The notes below the pieces were generated by a model. The model was not told the DNA's origin. It was given only the letters and a program-made list of their open reading frames with translations, and did not search any database. From UBA6627 sp965248675 (GTDB lineage Bacteria > Chloroflexota > Dehalococcoidia > UBA2979), in contig CBDFJZ010000008.1 in NCBI GenBank assembly GCA_965248675.1, positions 620,001 to 684,000 of the forward strand: a DNA stretch of 64,000 bases. The letters are read 5' to 3'. This document shows, piece by piece, positions 27,784-36,862 of the stretch; the stretch's first letter is position 1; each line of letters begins with the position of its first letter. The position numbers were made by a program, and so were the translations under genes.

Positions 27784-28234
27784 GCCGTGACGCAGTCCCG
27801 CTGGGCCAGCCCTTGGATCAGGCGTCCGCCGACCGCGTCCGCGGGCACGTCCGATCCCCGTCGTACGGCAGGGCGCGGGCCGGGAGTCGGCACGGCACGG
27901 CGCTCCGCCCGCCAGCCCCCCAACCCTGACAGTGCAGCGCTCCGCGGCCGCTCGTCTCCCGTTCGCGCCAGCAGGCGAGCACCGTGCGCAGGTGGGTCAA
28001 CGTCCCTGCCGGCAAGCGCCGGCCGTCGCGCCACAGGGCGGTCCGCTTCCAACCCACCACCAACTCCAGCAGCGCTCCCAGCGCCGGCAGGCTCTCGGCG
28101 TCCAGCGGGACGGCGTGGACTGCTACGCCGTCGCCCCCCGTCACGGTCGTGCCCGGGATCTGCGCGGCCAGCGCCGTGGCCGCGGCATAGTGGGGCGACG
28201 ACGAGCGGCCGAAGGTGAGGGTGTGGTGCGGCAT
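27681..28234 (-). pseudogene. Hypothetical protein, frameshifted
   Basis: From ATG 28234 the frame reads MPHHTLTFGRSSSPHYAAAT, LGALLELVVGWKRTALWRDG, LTHLRTVLACWRERETSGRG and RALPYDG. One base must then be removed in GGGG near 27863 to continue as SDVPADAVGGRLIQGLAQRD, CVTACPAYDAP and DDWLARLLIDVDLGDES (stop at 27681). The two halves join sensibly, so this is one gene of about 184 residues with a single indel. The function is unknown; it is the most upstream minus-strand gene of the element set. Confidence 0.5.
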
Positions 28235-28336
28235 CTCGGCTCCTTCCGCTGGTCCGTGGTCTTAGCTCGCGCCCCGCCGAGTGGCAACGCTCCCCCGCTA
28301 CTTGACGCCCGCCCGCCGACGAGCGTCCATGCCCCC

Positions 28337-28640
28337 ATGCCCGCCCCCACCACCCTCGCGGAGCTGATCACCCTCTATCTCGCCCGCTGCCGGATCGAGG
28401 GCCTCTCGCCACGCACCCAGCGCGCCTACAGCGAGACGCTGGCCCGGTTCCAGCGCAGCGTCGCCGCGCAGGGGCTGCCCGATGCGGCCGCGGCCGTCGA
28501 GACCGCGACCGTGATCCGCGGAACGGCGTGTGGTCGAGGAAGCCGGCGGCCACGCACCAGTTGAAGAAGCGCAGCGCCCGTGTCTCGGGGTCGCGTCGTA
28601 GCAAGGGCAGGCGCATCACGGTCAGGCTACGAGGGCGCCT
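28337..28640 (+). pseudogene. Tyrosine recombinase N-terminal domain, internally inverted
   Basis: From ATG 28337 the plus strand reads TLAELITLYLARCRIEGLSP and RTQRAYSETLARFQRSVAAQ, a phage-integrase core-binding domain, until about 28520. The next 100 bases read sensibly only on the minus strand, as RDPETRALRFFNWCVAAGFL and DHTPF, which is the following part of the same kind of domain. A local inversion with a break near 28520 explains this. The catalytic domain is absent. Confidence 0.6.
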
Positions 28641-28678
28641 GCTCCGCTGCAACGCGAGGGTGCGGCGGGCGGCGTCGG

Positions 28679-29956
28679 CTACCGATCGTCGGGTCCGCCG
28701 TCGTCATCGCCGCTGTCACGCGCTGCGGGGTCGTCGAAGGGCTCGTCTTGTTGAGCGGGCTCCCCCGACAGGCCGCCCCTCATGTAGTCGGCGGGCTCAT
28801 GCTCTTCCGCATCTGCGGTCGCGATCCCGCCTCCATCGTCCGCGCCGTCGCCGCTCTCCGGCGGCTGATCCCGCGGCTCCACGTGCTCGACCGGCTCCCA
28901 CTCGTCGACGACGCGGAAGAAGCGCAGCGTCCCCGGGCGAGCCGCCAGCGCGACCGTAGCGCCGTTGGCTGGCGGCATGAGATCCCACTCCCAGCGAGCC
29001 TGCACCACCCGCTGCTCGTCCAGCGCGACGTCGATCAGTTGCGTCGGCCCGTCGGGCCGGCTCGCGAGCACCGTGCCCTCGATGCCGCAGCCCAGCCCGC
29101 GGTCGGGCGGCACCGCCAGCAGGCTGGAGGGATGCGCCAGCACCCGCGCCTGGCCCCCCAGCGAGACTCCGTCCGGGACCGGCACGGCACCCACGCCGTC
29201 CGCGACCACGCGGCCGTTCTCGACGGGGCCCTCGGCGATCGGGACGTAGCCGAGCAGGCGAGCGACCCTGACCGATCGCGGGCTGCCAAGCACGGCTGAG
29301 AGCGGCCCGGCCTGTAGCACCTCGCCCTCGTCCATCACCACGATGTCGTCCGCGACGGCCACCGCGTCCCGCAGGTCGTGGCTGACGATCAGCGCCGTCG
29401 TGCGCAGGCGCGTCAGCACCTCGCGCAGGTGCCCCCGCAGCTCCTGCTTCAGCGTCTCATCGAGCGCGCCCAGCGGCTCGTCGAGCAGCAGCACGTTCGG
29501 CTGCGGCGCCAGCGTCCGCGCCAGCGCCACACGCTTGCGCTCGCCGCCCGAGAGCTCGTGGATACGCCGTTTGCCGAAGCCGGCGAGGCCCATGAGCGAG
29601 AGCAGTTGCGCGATGCGCGCCTCGCGCGCCGGCCGCGGCCAGTTCGCCATGCGCAGGCCGAACTCGATGTTCCGGGTGACGTTGAGGTGAGGGAAGAGGG
29701 CCAGCTCCTGGAACATCAGGCCCACTCCGCGCCGGTGCGGCGGGCGGCCCAGCACCGACTGGCCGTCGATCAGCACATCGCCCCCGTCGGGGCGGTCGAG
29801 CCCGGCGATCAACCGCAGGACCGTCGTCTTGCCGCAGCCAGACGGCCCCAGTAAGGCCGCCACCCGGCCGTCCTCGACGGCGAACGAGACGCCGCGCAAC
29901 GCGACGACGCCGACCTCGAAGCGTCGCTCAAGCGCCTCTACCGTCAGGCTCGCCAA
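28679..29956 (-). CDS. thiQ: Thiamine ABC transporter ATP-binding protein
   Basis: 425 residues. The first 230 form an ABC ATPase of the spermidine/iron/thiamine class: Walker A GPSGCGKTT, signature ELSGGERKRVALART and Walker B NVLLLDEPLGALDE, with H-loop IVSHDL. A C-terminal extension includes a TOBE-like part and an acidic Gly/Asp-rich tail. It is the third gene after a TPP riboswitch, which identifies the substrate as thiamine or its phosphate more firmly than the sequence alone. Confidence 0.88.
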   Translation of the reverse strand: MASLTVEALERRFEVGVVALRGVSFAVEDGRVAALLGPSGCGKTTVLRLIAGLDRPDGGDVLIDGQSVLGRPPHRRGVGLMFQELALFPHLNVTRNIEFGLRMANWPRPAREARIAQLLSLMGLAGFGKRRIHELSGGERKRVALARTLAPQPNVLLLDEPLGALDETLKQELRGHLREVLTRLRTTALIVSHDLRDAVAVADDIVVMDEGEVLQAGPLSAVLGSPRSVRVARLLGYVPIAEGPVENGRVVADGVGAVPVPDGVSLGGQARVLAHPSSLLAVPPDRGLGCGIEGTVLASRPDGPTQLIDVALDEQRVVQARWEWDLMPPANGATVALAARPGTLRFFRVVDEWEPVEHVEPRDQPPESGDGADDGGGIATADAEEHEPADYMRGGLSGEPAQQDEPFDDPAARDSGDDDGGPDDR

Positions 29957-30020
29957 CGTGAACCGTCCTTGCCGTCGAGGTGGCCCGCAGCGGCAGACGC
30001 GCAGAAGGCGGGCCCGCGCC

Positions 30021-31718
30021 TCAGAATGGAGCGACCTCGCGATAGCGGAAGCGTTCGATGGCCAGGAAGCTCAGCGTGGTCACCAGCAGCAGGATAGTCG
30101 CCAGCGCAAGCGCCCGCCCGAGGTTGGCCGCTCCGGGCCGCCCCAGCGCCTCGAAGATCGCGATCGGCATCGTCGCGAACTCGCGCCGGCGCAGTAGCAA
30201 CGTCGCCCCGAACTCGCCGAGCGAAACCGCGAACGCGAACACCGCTCCCACGAGCATCGCGCGTGCGGCGATCGGCAACTCGACGAAGCGCCACACCCGC
30301 CACGCCGAGGCGCCCAGGGCGCGCGCGGCCTCCGGCAGCTGGGGGTCGAGATTGCGCAGCACGGCGAGCACGGAACGTAGCACGAACGGATACGCGATCA
30401 GCGAATGCGCGGCGAGCACCAGCCAGAGCGATCCCCGCAGGTCGTACCACCCGCGGTTGAAGGTCGTGAGGTAGCCGAATCCCAGCACCACCGCGGGCAC
30501 GGCCAGCGGCAGCATCAGCGCGCCGTCCACGAACGGACCGAGACGGCCCTTCGCCCGGGCGAGCGCCGTCGCCGCCGCTGTCCCCACGACGAGCGCGACG
30601 AGCGTCGCGCCGGCCGCGAACGTGAGGCTCCATCGCACCGCGCTCGCAGGCGCGATATAGGCGACCCGGCCGGTCTCCTCGAAGAGCCGCGAGAAGTTGG
30701 CCGCGGTGACGCCGCCGCTGGCGCCCAGGGTCAGCGCACCGTGCACCAGCGCCGCCATCGGCGCCAGCACCAGCAGCGCGAGCGCGGCGGCCACCAGCGC
30801 GAGCAGGCCGCGTTCCGCCCACGATGTCTCGCGCAACGAGCGCGATCGGTCGGCGCGAAGCGTCAATGTGGACGCCGCGCGCCGCTGGAGCGCGGCGTAG
30901 AGCGTGAGCGCGGTCAATGTCGTCCCGAGCTGCACCAGCGAGAGGACCGCGGCCGCCGGCAACTGCACCAGCCGCGTCGCCAGCTGGTAGACCTCCACCT
31001 CCAGCGTGTTGAGCGGGCCGCCGAGGAAGCTGCCGCCGGCGCCGAGGATCAGCACCACGCCGAACGAGGTGAACGTGAACGTGAATACCAGCGCCGCCGC
31101 CGAGGCAATCGCTGGGAAGAGCGCCGGCAGCGTCACGCGCATGAAGGTGGCGACGCGGCCGGCACCCAGCAGGCGGGCCGCCTCCTCTGTGCGCGGGTCG
31201 AGGTTGGCCCACACGCCTGCGACGAGCCGGATCACGATCGAGACGTTGTAGAAGACGTGCGCCGCGAGGATCAGCCAGATGGTGTCCATCGCCGCTACCG
31301 GCCCCAGGCCGAACCAGCCGAGCACGTCGTTCATCCATCCGTCTGCGCCCACCAGCTGCCGGAACGCCAGGGCGACGACGATCGTGGGCATCACAAACGG
31401 AGCGGTGACCAGCGCGCGGAGCGCGCTGCGGCCCGGGAAGCGGATCGTCGCGAAGACGTACGCCGCCGGAATGCCCACGAGCAGCGCGAGCGCCGTCGAG
31501 AGCGCGGCCTGGCCGGTGGTGAAGCCCAGCCGCCCCCAGTAGTAACGGTCGCCGGCCACATCGGCCAGCGCGCTGCCGGAGAGCGCCCCCTCGGGCGTGA
31601 TCCCACGCCAGAGCATCGACCCCAGCGGCCAGAGCAGGAACGGGGCAACCAGCAGCAGCGCCGGCAGGCCCCAGCGCCAGCCGCCGCCCCATACCCTCGG
31701 CGCGGACGCGGCGCGCAT
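30021..31718 (-). CDS. thiP: Thiamine ABC transporter permease
   Basis: About 565 residues from ATG 31718, which overlaps the thiB stop as TGATG. It has twelve or so hydrophobic helices in two repeats, each with an EAA-type loop (EEAARLLGAGRVATFMRVTL in the first, LPEAARALGASAWRVWRFVE in the second). A fused dimeric permease of this kind is typical of ThiP and FbpB. Position between thiB and thiQ under a TPP riboswitch supports ThiP. The longer frame to 31823 lies inside thiB. Confidence 0.88.
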   Translation of the reverse strand: MRAASAPRVWGGGWRWGLPALLLVAPFLLWPLGSMLWRGITPEGALSGSALADVAGDRYYWGRLGFTTGQAALSTALALLVGIPAAYVFATIRFPGRSALRALVTAPFVMPTIVVALAFRQLVGADGWMNDVLGWFGLGPVAAMDTIWLILAAHVFYNVSIVIRLVAGVWANLDPRTEEAARLLGAGRVATFMRVTLPALFPAIASAAALVFTFTFTSFGVVLILGAGGSFLGGPLNTLEVEVYQLATRLVQLPAAAVLSLVQLGTTLTALTLYAALQRRAASTLTLRADRSRSLRETSWAERGLLALVAAALALLVLAPMAALVHGALTLGASGGVTAANFSRLFEETGRVAYIAPASAVRWSLTFAAGATLVALVVGTAAATALARAKGRLGPFVDGALMLPLAVPAVVLGFGYLTTFNRGWYDLRGSLWLVLAAHSLIAYPFVLRSVLAVLRNLDPQLPEAARALGASAWRVWRFVELPIAARAMLVGAVFAFAVSLGEFGATLLLRRREFATMPIAIFEALGRPGAANLGRALALATILLLVTTLSFLAIERFRYREVAPF

Positions 31719-32731
31719 CACCGCCGCATGATCTCCGTCCACCGCTGGATCCAGTGATCGATCTGGTCCTGGCTCACGTCGATAGTCGCCACCTCCACAT
31801 CGACCTCGGCCCACACCCACCACTCGGGCGTCTCGATGCCCGGAATCACGGGGTAGACGAACATCGTCTCCGGAATCTGCGCCTGGAACTGATTCGAGAT
31901 CATGAAGTCGATGAAATCGCCTGCGAGCTCCCGCTCCTTCGCGCCCCTGAGCACACCCGCGGCCTCCACCTGCCGGAAGAGCGGGCCCGGGATCACGTTC
32001 AGCGTCGGCGGCTCATCGACGGGCGGGTCGGCGAAGAAGACCTCTGCGGCGGGACTGCTCGTGTACGAGACGACGAGCGGCCGGTCGCCACCGTACTGGC
32101 TGAAGTGCGTGTAGTAGGCCTCCGACCAGCCATCGACGACCAGCACGTCGTTCTGGCGCAGGCCGCGCCAGAAGTCCTGCCATCCGCCCTCGCCGAAGTG
32201 CGCCACCGTGGAGACGAGGAACTGGAGGCCGGGCGAGGAGGTTGCCGGATCTTCCACCACCAGCTTTCCGCGCCACTGCGGCGCGAGCAGATCCTCGAAG
32301 GTGGCCGGCGGCTCTCCCGCCTCGCGATCGAGGTTCAGGTTCACGTAGCCGAAGTCGATCGGCGTGACGGCGGGTGAGTCGCCGAACTGCGCCAGGATGT
32401 CCGACGGGATCTCGCCCCGGCGCTTCGCCCGGTAATCGTCGAAGACGTTGGCGGCGTCGGCCCGCTTGAAGCTCAGGTTGTCGACGCCGAAGAGGACATC
32501 GGCCTCGGGGTTGCCGGCGTTGAGGATGGCGCGGTTCACGACCTGATTCGCGTCGCCGCCTTCCACGAGCACGACGGTGGCGTTGTGCTCCTGCTCGAAC
32601 GCCTCGATCAGCGCTTCCGAGGCGTCGAAGGAGTCGTGCGTGAGCACCGTGAGCGTCTTCGGCTCGTCGTCGCCGCACGCGACGACGAGCGTCGCGACCA
32701 GGCCGGCCGCGAGCGCAAATATGGCCCGCAT
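31718..32731 (-). CDS. thiB: Thiamine ABC transporter substrate-binding lipoprotein
   Basis: 337 residues from ATG 32731, with GGGAGGAG upstream. The signal peptide ends ATLVVAC, a lipobox. The mature part reads TLTVLTHDSFDASEALIEAF, NRAILNAGNPEADVLFGVDN and DFGYVNLNLD, the pattern of TbpA/ThiB binding proteins. It delivers thiamine or its phosphates to ThiPQ. The frame extends upstream to 32851, but that part is the riboswitch. Confidence 0.9.
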   Translation of the reverse strand: MRAIFALAAGLVATLVVACGDDEPKTLTVLTHDSFDASEALIEAFEQEHNATVVLVEGGDANQVVNRAILNAGNPEADVLFGVDNLSFKRADAANVFDDYRAKRRGEIPSDILAQFGDSPAVTPIDFGYVNLNLDREAGEPPATFEDLLAPQWRGKLVVEDPATSSPGLQFLVSTVAHFGEGGWQDFWRGLRQNDVLVVDGWSEAYYTHFSQYGGDRPLVVSYTSSPAAEVFFADPPVDEPPTLNVIPGPLFRQVEAAGVLRGAKERELAGDFIDFMISNQFQAQIPETMFVYPVIPGIETPEWWVWAEVDVEVATIDVSQDQIDHWIQRWTEIMRR

Positions 32732-32844
32732 TTCAGGGCTCCTCCCCAAATTGCGAGACCGCTGCCTGAGAGTTCGGGTCGGGAGCATTCGGTGGGGGGG
32801 ACCGGGCCGGCCAGTCCGCCGGGCGCCGGGACCTCCGTGATGCA

Positions 32845-32931
32845 ACCGCATTCCTACGCACGTACAAACGTGATCAGGTTCCAGGGGTTGGCGGCTCCTC
32901 CGCCTCTCAGCCCGTAGGCACCCCCAGCGGT
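32845..32931 (-). ncRNA. TPP riboswitch (THI element)
   Basis: On the minus strand the conserved blocks appear in order: GGGGGTGCC, GGCTGAGAGG, AACCCCTGGAACCTGATC and GTAGGAATGCGG, with closing stem ACCGC (32931-32927) and GCGGT (32849-32845). It lies 113 bases before thiB. Binding of thiamine pyrophosphate should lower expression of thiBPQ. GC-rich pairing can be drawn between the aptamer and the ribosome site of thiB, but the exact switch mechanism is not resolved here. Confidence 0.93.
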
Positions 32932-33110
32932 CTCCTTACGGATGACGGTGCGAGCGTGGCACCGCCCGGCTCGCGCGTCAAGCGCTCGCGGTCGACGGCG
33001 CTCATTGAGATCGCGCAGGTGCGGAACGAACGCGTAGAGCAGCACCACCAGCATGATCATTCGCGCATCAGAGTGAACTGTGACCTACGGGAGATCGAGA
33101 GGCGGTTGGA
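32932..33110. other. Intergenic stretch upstream of the TPP riboswitch
   Basis: The 180 bases should hold the promoter of the thiBPQ operon on the minus strand, but no clear -35/-10 pair is seen. A short minus-strand reading, MIMLVVLLYAFVPHLRDLNE, looks membrane-like but runs into the riboswitch and has no ribosome site. It is not called a gene. Confidence 0.4.
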
Positions 33111-33731
33111 GGCGGTGGCGCTGGCCGCCAAGGCGCAGGGGTTCGAGGTCTACGCCAGCGACCGCGCGCGCCGGGGCGCGATCGTCGCGGCTGCCCTCAT
33201 CGCCAACTCCTCCGTTCGACTGCGGGAGGCGGACTGGCTGGCGACGCTGCGCCCGGATGATCTCCGAGCGAACGGGGCCGCGGCCGTGTCGGTGTTCACC
33301 CCCGCGTAGGCGCGACGGATCGACGGCCTCCTCACGGCCGCCGCGGCGCGTCAGGCGCCTACGCGCGCCCTCCTGGAGCTGCTGGCGATCAAGCTGGTCT
33401 GCCGCCTCTTCCCGATGTCGCTGCCCAACGCCACGGACGCGGCGCGCGCGGCGCGGCGGGGGCGGGGGCGGGGGCGGGGGCGGGGGCGGGGGCGGGGGCG
33501 GGGGCGGGGGCGGGGGCGGGGGCGGGGGCGGGGGCGGGGGCGTACGACACTATCTCCCCACGCCGGCTCGGTCACTACCTGCGTCGCGATCGCTGGATCC
33601 AACCGGCGGGCCTGCGCACCCTCGCGACCGCGATCAACGGGGGCGTGATCGGCGGCCGCGGGCACGCTGCCCAGCGCGACGCGCGCGAGGCGATCGCGGC
33701 CAGCGCGGCAGCAGTGATCTACTTGGATCCC
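33111..33731 (+). pseudogene. Inverted partial copy of the D12 adenine methylase gene
   Basis: This is a near-identical copy of 26251-26791, in opposite orientation 6.3 kb away. It begins inside motif I, reads VALAAKAQGFEVYASDRARR onward, and ends at VIYLDP just before the catalytic PPY. Differences include a CAG-to-TAG stop at 33307-33309, a Tyr-to-His and Thr-to-Ala change, and an 84-base CGGGGG expansion at the site that reads AAAGEYD in the parent. Neither end of the gene is present, so it is a non-functional duplicate. No transposase accompanies it. Confidence 0.9.
33457..33541. repeat. (CGGGGG)14 hexanucleotide microsatellite
   Basis: Fourteen perfect CGGGGG units run from 33457 to 33540, followed by one more C. 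The G-strand has fourteen G5 runs spaced by single C, which can form G-quadruplexes. At the same place the parent gene has only GCGGCGGGGGAG, so the repeat grew from that seed after duplication. Array length in an assembly of such sequence should be treated as approximate. Confidence 0.97.
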
Positions 33732-33846
33732 GGTTCTGGTGTTGCCTGCGGCGCCGGCGGCCGGTATTCAAGCGAGCTGTGCACTCGTTGACAGTTGTCG
33801 GCGCCGTCGAGATACTCCCGTCGGCGCGTTTCGCCGGAGGGGCGCC

Positions 33847-35289
33847 GTGGCAGAGCGAGTCCTCCGCGGAGTCGGTATCGCACTGCTCGCACTTGGCCTG
33901 GGCTGGCTGGTCCTCGCGTGGGGGCTGTCGCCGGCCAGCGCGGATGGTCCCCATGTGGCCGTCCTCAGAATCGACGGGGCGATCGACCCGATCAGCGCCC
34001 GCTCTCTGTCCAGGGCGATTGGCAAGGCAACGGACGACGGAGCGGTGCTCATCGTCCTGGAGCTCGACACGCCCGGGGGGCGCCTGGACTCCACGCGCGA
34101 CATGGTGCAGGACATCCTCGGCGCCCGCGTGCCGGTAGCCGTCTACGTCTCGCCCGCGGGGGCGCAGGCGGCGTCGGCGGGCACCTTCATCACCGCGGCG
34201 GCCAACTTCGCGGCGATGGCACCGGCCACGAACATCGGCGCGGCGTCGCCGATCAGCTCCTCGGGCGAGGACTTGCCCGAGACGCTGGCACGAAAGATCA
34301 ACGAGGACACGCAAGCCTTCATCCGAGGGATCGCGGAGCGGCGCGGTCGGAACGCCGAGGCGCTCGAGGCAACGGTCACGCAGGCTCGGGCCTACTCAGC
34401 GAGCGAGGCGATCGACCTCGGGATCGTTGACCTCGTCGCCAACGATACGGCGGATCTCCTGGCTCAGCTCGACGGCCGCAGCGCGGAAACGGCTGCGGGC
34501 AGCGTCGTTCTTGACACGAAGAACGTCGAGGTGCGCGAGATAGAGAAGACGCTGCTGGAGAGCTTCCTGACGGTCATTGCGGATCCGAACATCGCGTTCT
34601 TGTTGCTCTCGATTGGCAGCCTGGCGCTACTCGCCGAGTTCTTCACGCCGGGATTCTTCGGGCCGGGCGTGGTGGGCGTGCTTGCGCTGCTGCTCGCGTT
34701 CGCAGGGTTCGGACAGCTGCCGGTGAACTGGGTGGGTGTAGCCCTCATCCTCTTCTCGATGGTGCTCTTCTTCTTCGAGATGCAAGCTCCGGGCATTGGC
34801 GTATTCGGGATCAGCGGCCTCGTGACGTTCCTCGTTGGGGCATTCCTGTTGTTCGGCGGCTTCTTCGACTCGTCCGAGATCCCTGAGCCGACGGTGGGAG
34901 TGAATCGGTGGCTGATCGGAGCGATGGCGATGGCAGCGGCCGTGGCGGTGCTGTCGCTCTTCTTCCTGGCGAGAGAGGGCGGTGCTCCCACCGGGTACGT
35001 CTCCGCCACCGAGGCTGCGCTGGTGGGTCAGCGCGGTGTCGCGCTCTCCGCGCTCGAGCCCTCGGGGAGCGTCCGTGTCCGGGAAGAGGAGTGGACTGCC
35101 ACCGCCGACCCCGGGGAACACGTGCGCGAGGGAGACGAGGTGCAGGTGGTGGGCGTGTACGCTGGCGGGCTCCTGAAGGTATCCAGCATTGCGTCAGGAC
35201 CCGCCGCAGAGCCACGGAGTAGACTGCTCTCCCCGCTGGGGAAGCTGTGGAGCAGACTCACGCGCGAGGACGGCCGACCGGAGGCGTAA
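33847..35289 (+). CDS. NfeD family membrane serine protease (ClpP-class)
   Basis: 480 residues from GTG 33847, with GGAGG in front. A signal/anchor helix (GVGIALLALGLGWLVLAWGL) precedes a ClpP-like domain with VLELDTPGGRLDSTRDMVQD and the nucleophile Ser in AGAQAASAGTFI. Four or so membrane helices follow, then an OB-fold NfeD C-terminus (LVGQRGVALSALEPSGSVRV). It is paired with a flotillin gene 29 bases downstream, a conserved NfeD-flotillin arrangement linked to membrane microdomains and protein quality control. Confidence 0.92.
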   Translation: MAERVLRGVGIALLALGLGWLVLAWGLSPASADGPHVAVLRIDGAIDPISARSLSRAIGKATDDGAVLIVLELDTPGGRLDSTRDMVQDILGARVPVAVYVSPAGAQAASAGTFITAAANFAAMAPATNIGAASPISSSGEDLPETLARKINEDTQAFIRGIAERRGRNAEALEATVTQARAYSASEAIDLGIVDLVANDTADLLAQLDGRSAETAAGSVVLDTKNVEVREIEKTLLESFLTVIADPNIAFLLLSIGSLALLAEFFTPGFFGPGVVGVLALLLAFAGFGQLPVNWVGVALILFSMVLFFFEMQAPGIGVFGISGLVTFLVGAFLLFGGFFDSSEIPEPTVGVNRWLIGAMAMAAAVAVLSLFFLAREGGAPTGYVSATEAALVGQRGVALSALEPSGSVRVREEEWTATADPGEHVREGDEVQVVGVYAGGLLKVSSIASGPAAEPRSRLLSPLGKLWSRLTREDGRPEA

Positions 35290-35318
35290 GCAGCGTGGGT
35301 TCCGTCAGGAGGTAGACG

Positions 35319-36785
35319 ATGGCATTCATCATCAAGTTGGCAGGCCCGAATGAAGCGTTGCTTCGGTCAGGAGGCGGCGCGCAGCCGAAGGTGAAGGTCG
35401 GGGGCAGGATGATAGCGCTCCCGATCGTCCACAAGGCGCAGCGCCTGTCGCTGGAGGTGATGACGCTGCAGGTGGTCACTGCGAACGTCTACACAAGCGA
35501 AGGCGTCGCCATCTCCGTCGACGGAGTAGCGCAGGTGAAGGTTGCCCGCAGCGAGGACGCGATCAGGACCTCGTCGCAGCAGTTCCTCGGGAAGGGCGCC
35601 GATGAGATCGCACAGATCGCGCTTCAGACCCTCGAGGGGAACCAGCGCGCCGTGCTCGGCACCTTGACGGTGGAGCAGATCTACCAGGACCGGGAGGCCT
35701 TCGCCCAGCGGGTGCGGGAGGTGGCCGGCCCCGACATGGCGAACATGGGCCTCGAGATCGTCAGCTTCACGCTCCGGGACATCCAGGACGAGCAAGGATA
35801 CCTCGAGGCGCTGGGCCGCGCGCGGACCGCTGAGGTCAGGCGCGACGCGGAGATCGGCGAGGCTGAGGCCACGCGCGACTCGAACATCCGAAGGGCCGAG
35901 GCGGAGCGGGACTCGGGCATCGCTCAGGCTCAAGCGAACCGTGCCCGGGAGGCGGTCAGGTTCGAAGCGGACACGCAGATCGCCGAATCCGAGCGCGATT
36001 TCAGCGTCCAGAAGGCGGCGTACGACCAGGAGACAAACGCGCGTCGCGCCGAAGCCGAGCTCGCGTATCAGCTCCAGGAGGCGAAGACCCGCCAGGAGAT
36101 CCGCGAGCAGGAACTGCAGGTGGAGGTCGTCGAGCGCACCAAGCAGATCGAGATCGAGGTGCAAGAGATCACCCGCCGCGAACGGGAGCTGGACGGCTCG
36201 GTACGGCGGCCCGCCGAGGCAGAGCGGTTCCGATTGGAGACCGTTGCCGCTGGCGAGAAGTCCCAGACCGTGGCGGGAGCCGAGGCCGACTCGGAGACGA
36301 TCAGGCTGCAAGGCGAGGGCGATGCCCAGGCGATCCGCGCCCGCGGGGAGGCCGAGGCCGACGCGATTCGGGCGCAGGGGTTGGCCGAGGCCGAGGCGAT
36401 GCAGAACAAGGCTGACGCCTGGAAGCAGTACGGCCAGGCGGCGGTGCTCGACAAGCTGCTGGAGTCACTGCCGGAAGTAGCCGCAGCCGTCTCGGCGCCC
36501 CTGGCGAAGACCGAACGCATCGTCATGATCGGCGGCGGCGGAGACGGCGTGGGCGCGAGCCGGCTCACCGGCGACGTGACCAAGGTCGTGGCGCAACTTC
36601 CCGAGGTCATCGAGAGCCTCACCGGAATCGACATCCTTGGGACCTTGAAGAACCTCCAGCAAGTCGTCACTACAGACGGTTCGGGCGACGACCCGATCGA
36701 GCCGGACGGTGGCGGCGAAACCGCGGAGTCCTCAGGCGACGGAGCAGCCTCAGCCGAGGGGACGCCAGAGACTGCTGGCGACTAG
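35319..36785 (+). CDS. Flotillin/SPFH-domain protein
   Basis: 488 residues from ATG 35319, with AGGAGGT in front. The N-terminal SPFH domain contains LEVMTLQVVTANVYTSEGVA and SVDGVAQVKVA. A long coiled-coil follows, rich in EA/RAEAER repeats (residues about 180-380), then a C-terminal flotillin region and an acidic Gly/Ser tail. It should form membrane-bound oligomers together with the upstream NfeD protease. Confidence 0.93.
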   Translation: MAFIIKLAGPNEALLRSGGGAQPKVKVGGRMIALPIVHKAQRLSLEVMTLQVVTANVYTSEGVAISVDGVAQVKVARSEDAIRTSSQQFLGKGADEIAQIALQTLEGNQRAVLGTLTVEQIYQDREAFAQRVREVAGPDMANMGLEIVSFTLRDIQDEQGYLEALGRARTAEVRRDAEIGEAEATRDSNIRRAEAERDSGIAQAQANRAREAVRFEADTQIAESERDFSVQKAAYDQETNARRAEAELAYQLQEAKTRQEIREQELQVEVVERTKQIEIEVQEITRRERELDGSVRRPAEAERFRLETVAAGEKSQTVAGAEADSETIRLQGEGDAQAIRARGEAEADAIRAQGLAEAEAMQNKADAWKQYGQAAVLDKLLESLPEVAAAVSAPLAKTERIVMIGGGGDGVGASRLTGDVTKVVAQLPEVIESLTGIDILGTLKNLQQVVTTDGSGDDPIEPDGGGETAESSGDGAASAEGTPETAGD

Positions 36786-36862
36786 CACTGCGCGAGCCGC
36801 CGAGGTCGAAGACCGAGAGGTGGACAGCTCTGGCGGCGTGAGCGATGCGGCGCCGTCAAGAT

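Noticed and set aside
30405..31757. 450-residue plus-strand open frame opposite thiP
   Set aside because: Arg/Gln/Glu/His-rich low-complexity translation with no domains, antisense to a clear permease.
28679..32731. Ferric-iron (FbpABC) transporter instead of thiamine
   Set aside because: The protein families overlap, but the TPP riboswitch directly upstream decides for thiamine.
32854..33060. 68-residue minus-strand frame starting MIMLVVLLYAFV
   Set aside because: It reads through the whole TPP riboswitch and lacks a ribosome site.
33457..33541. Possible CRISPR-like or other functional array in the G-rich repeat
   Set aside because: Units are 6 bp with no spacers; it is a simple microsatellite inside a duplicated gene fragment.
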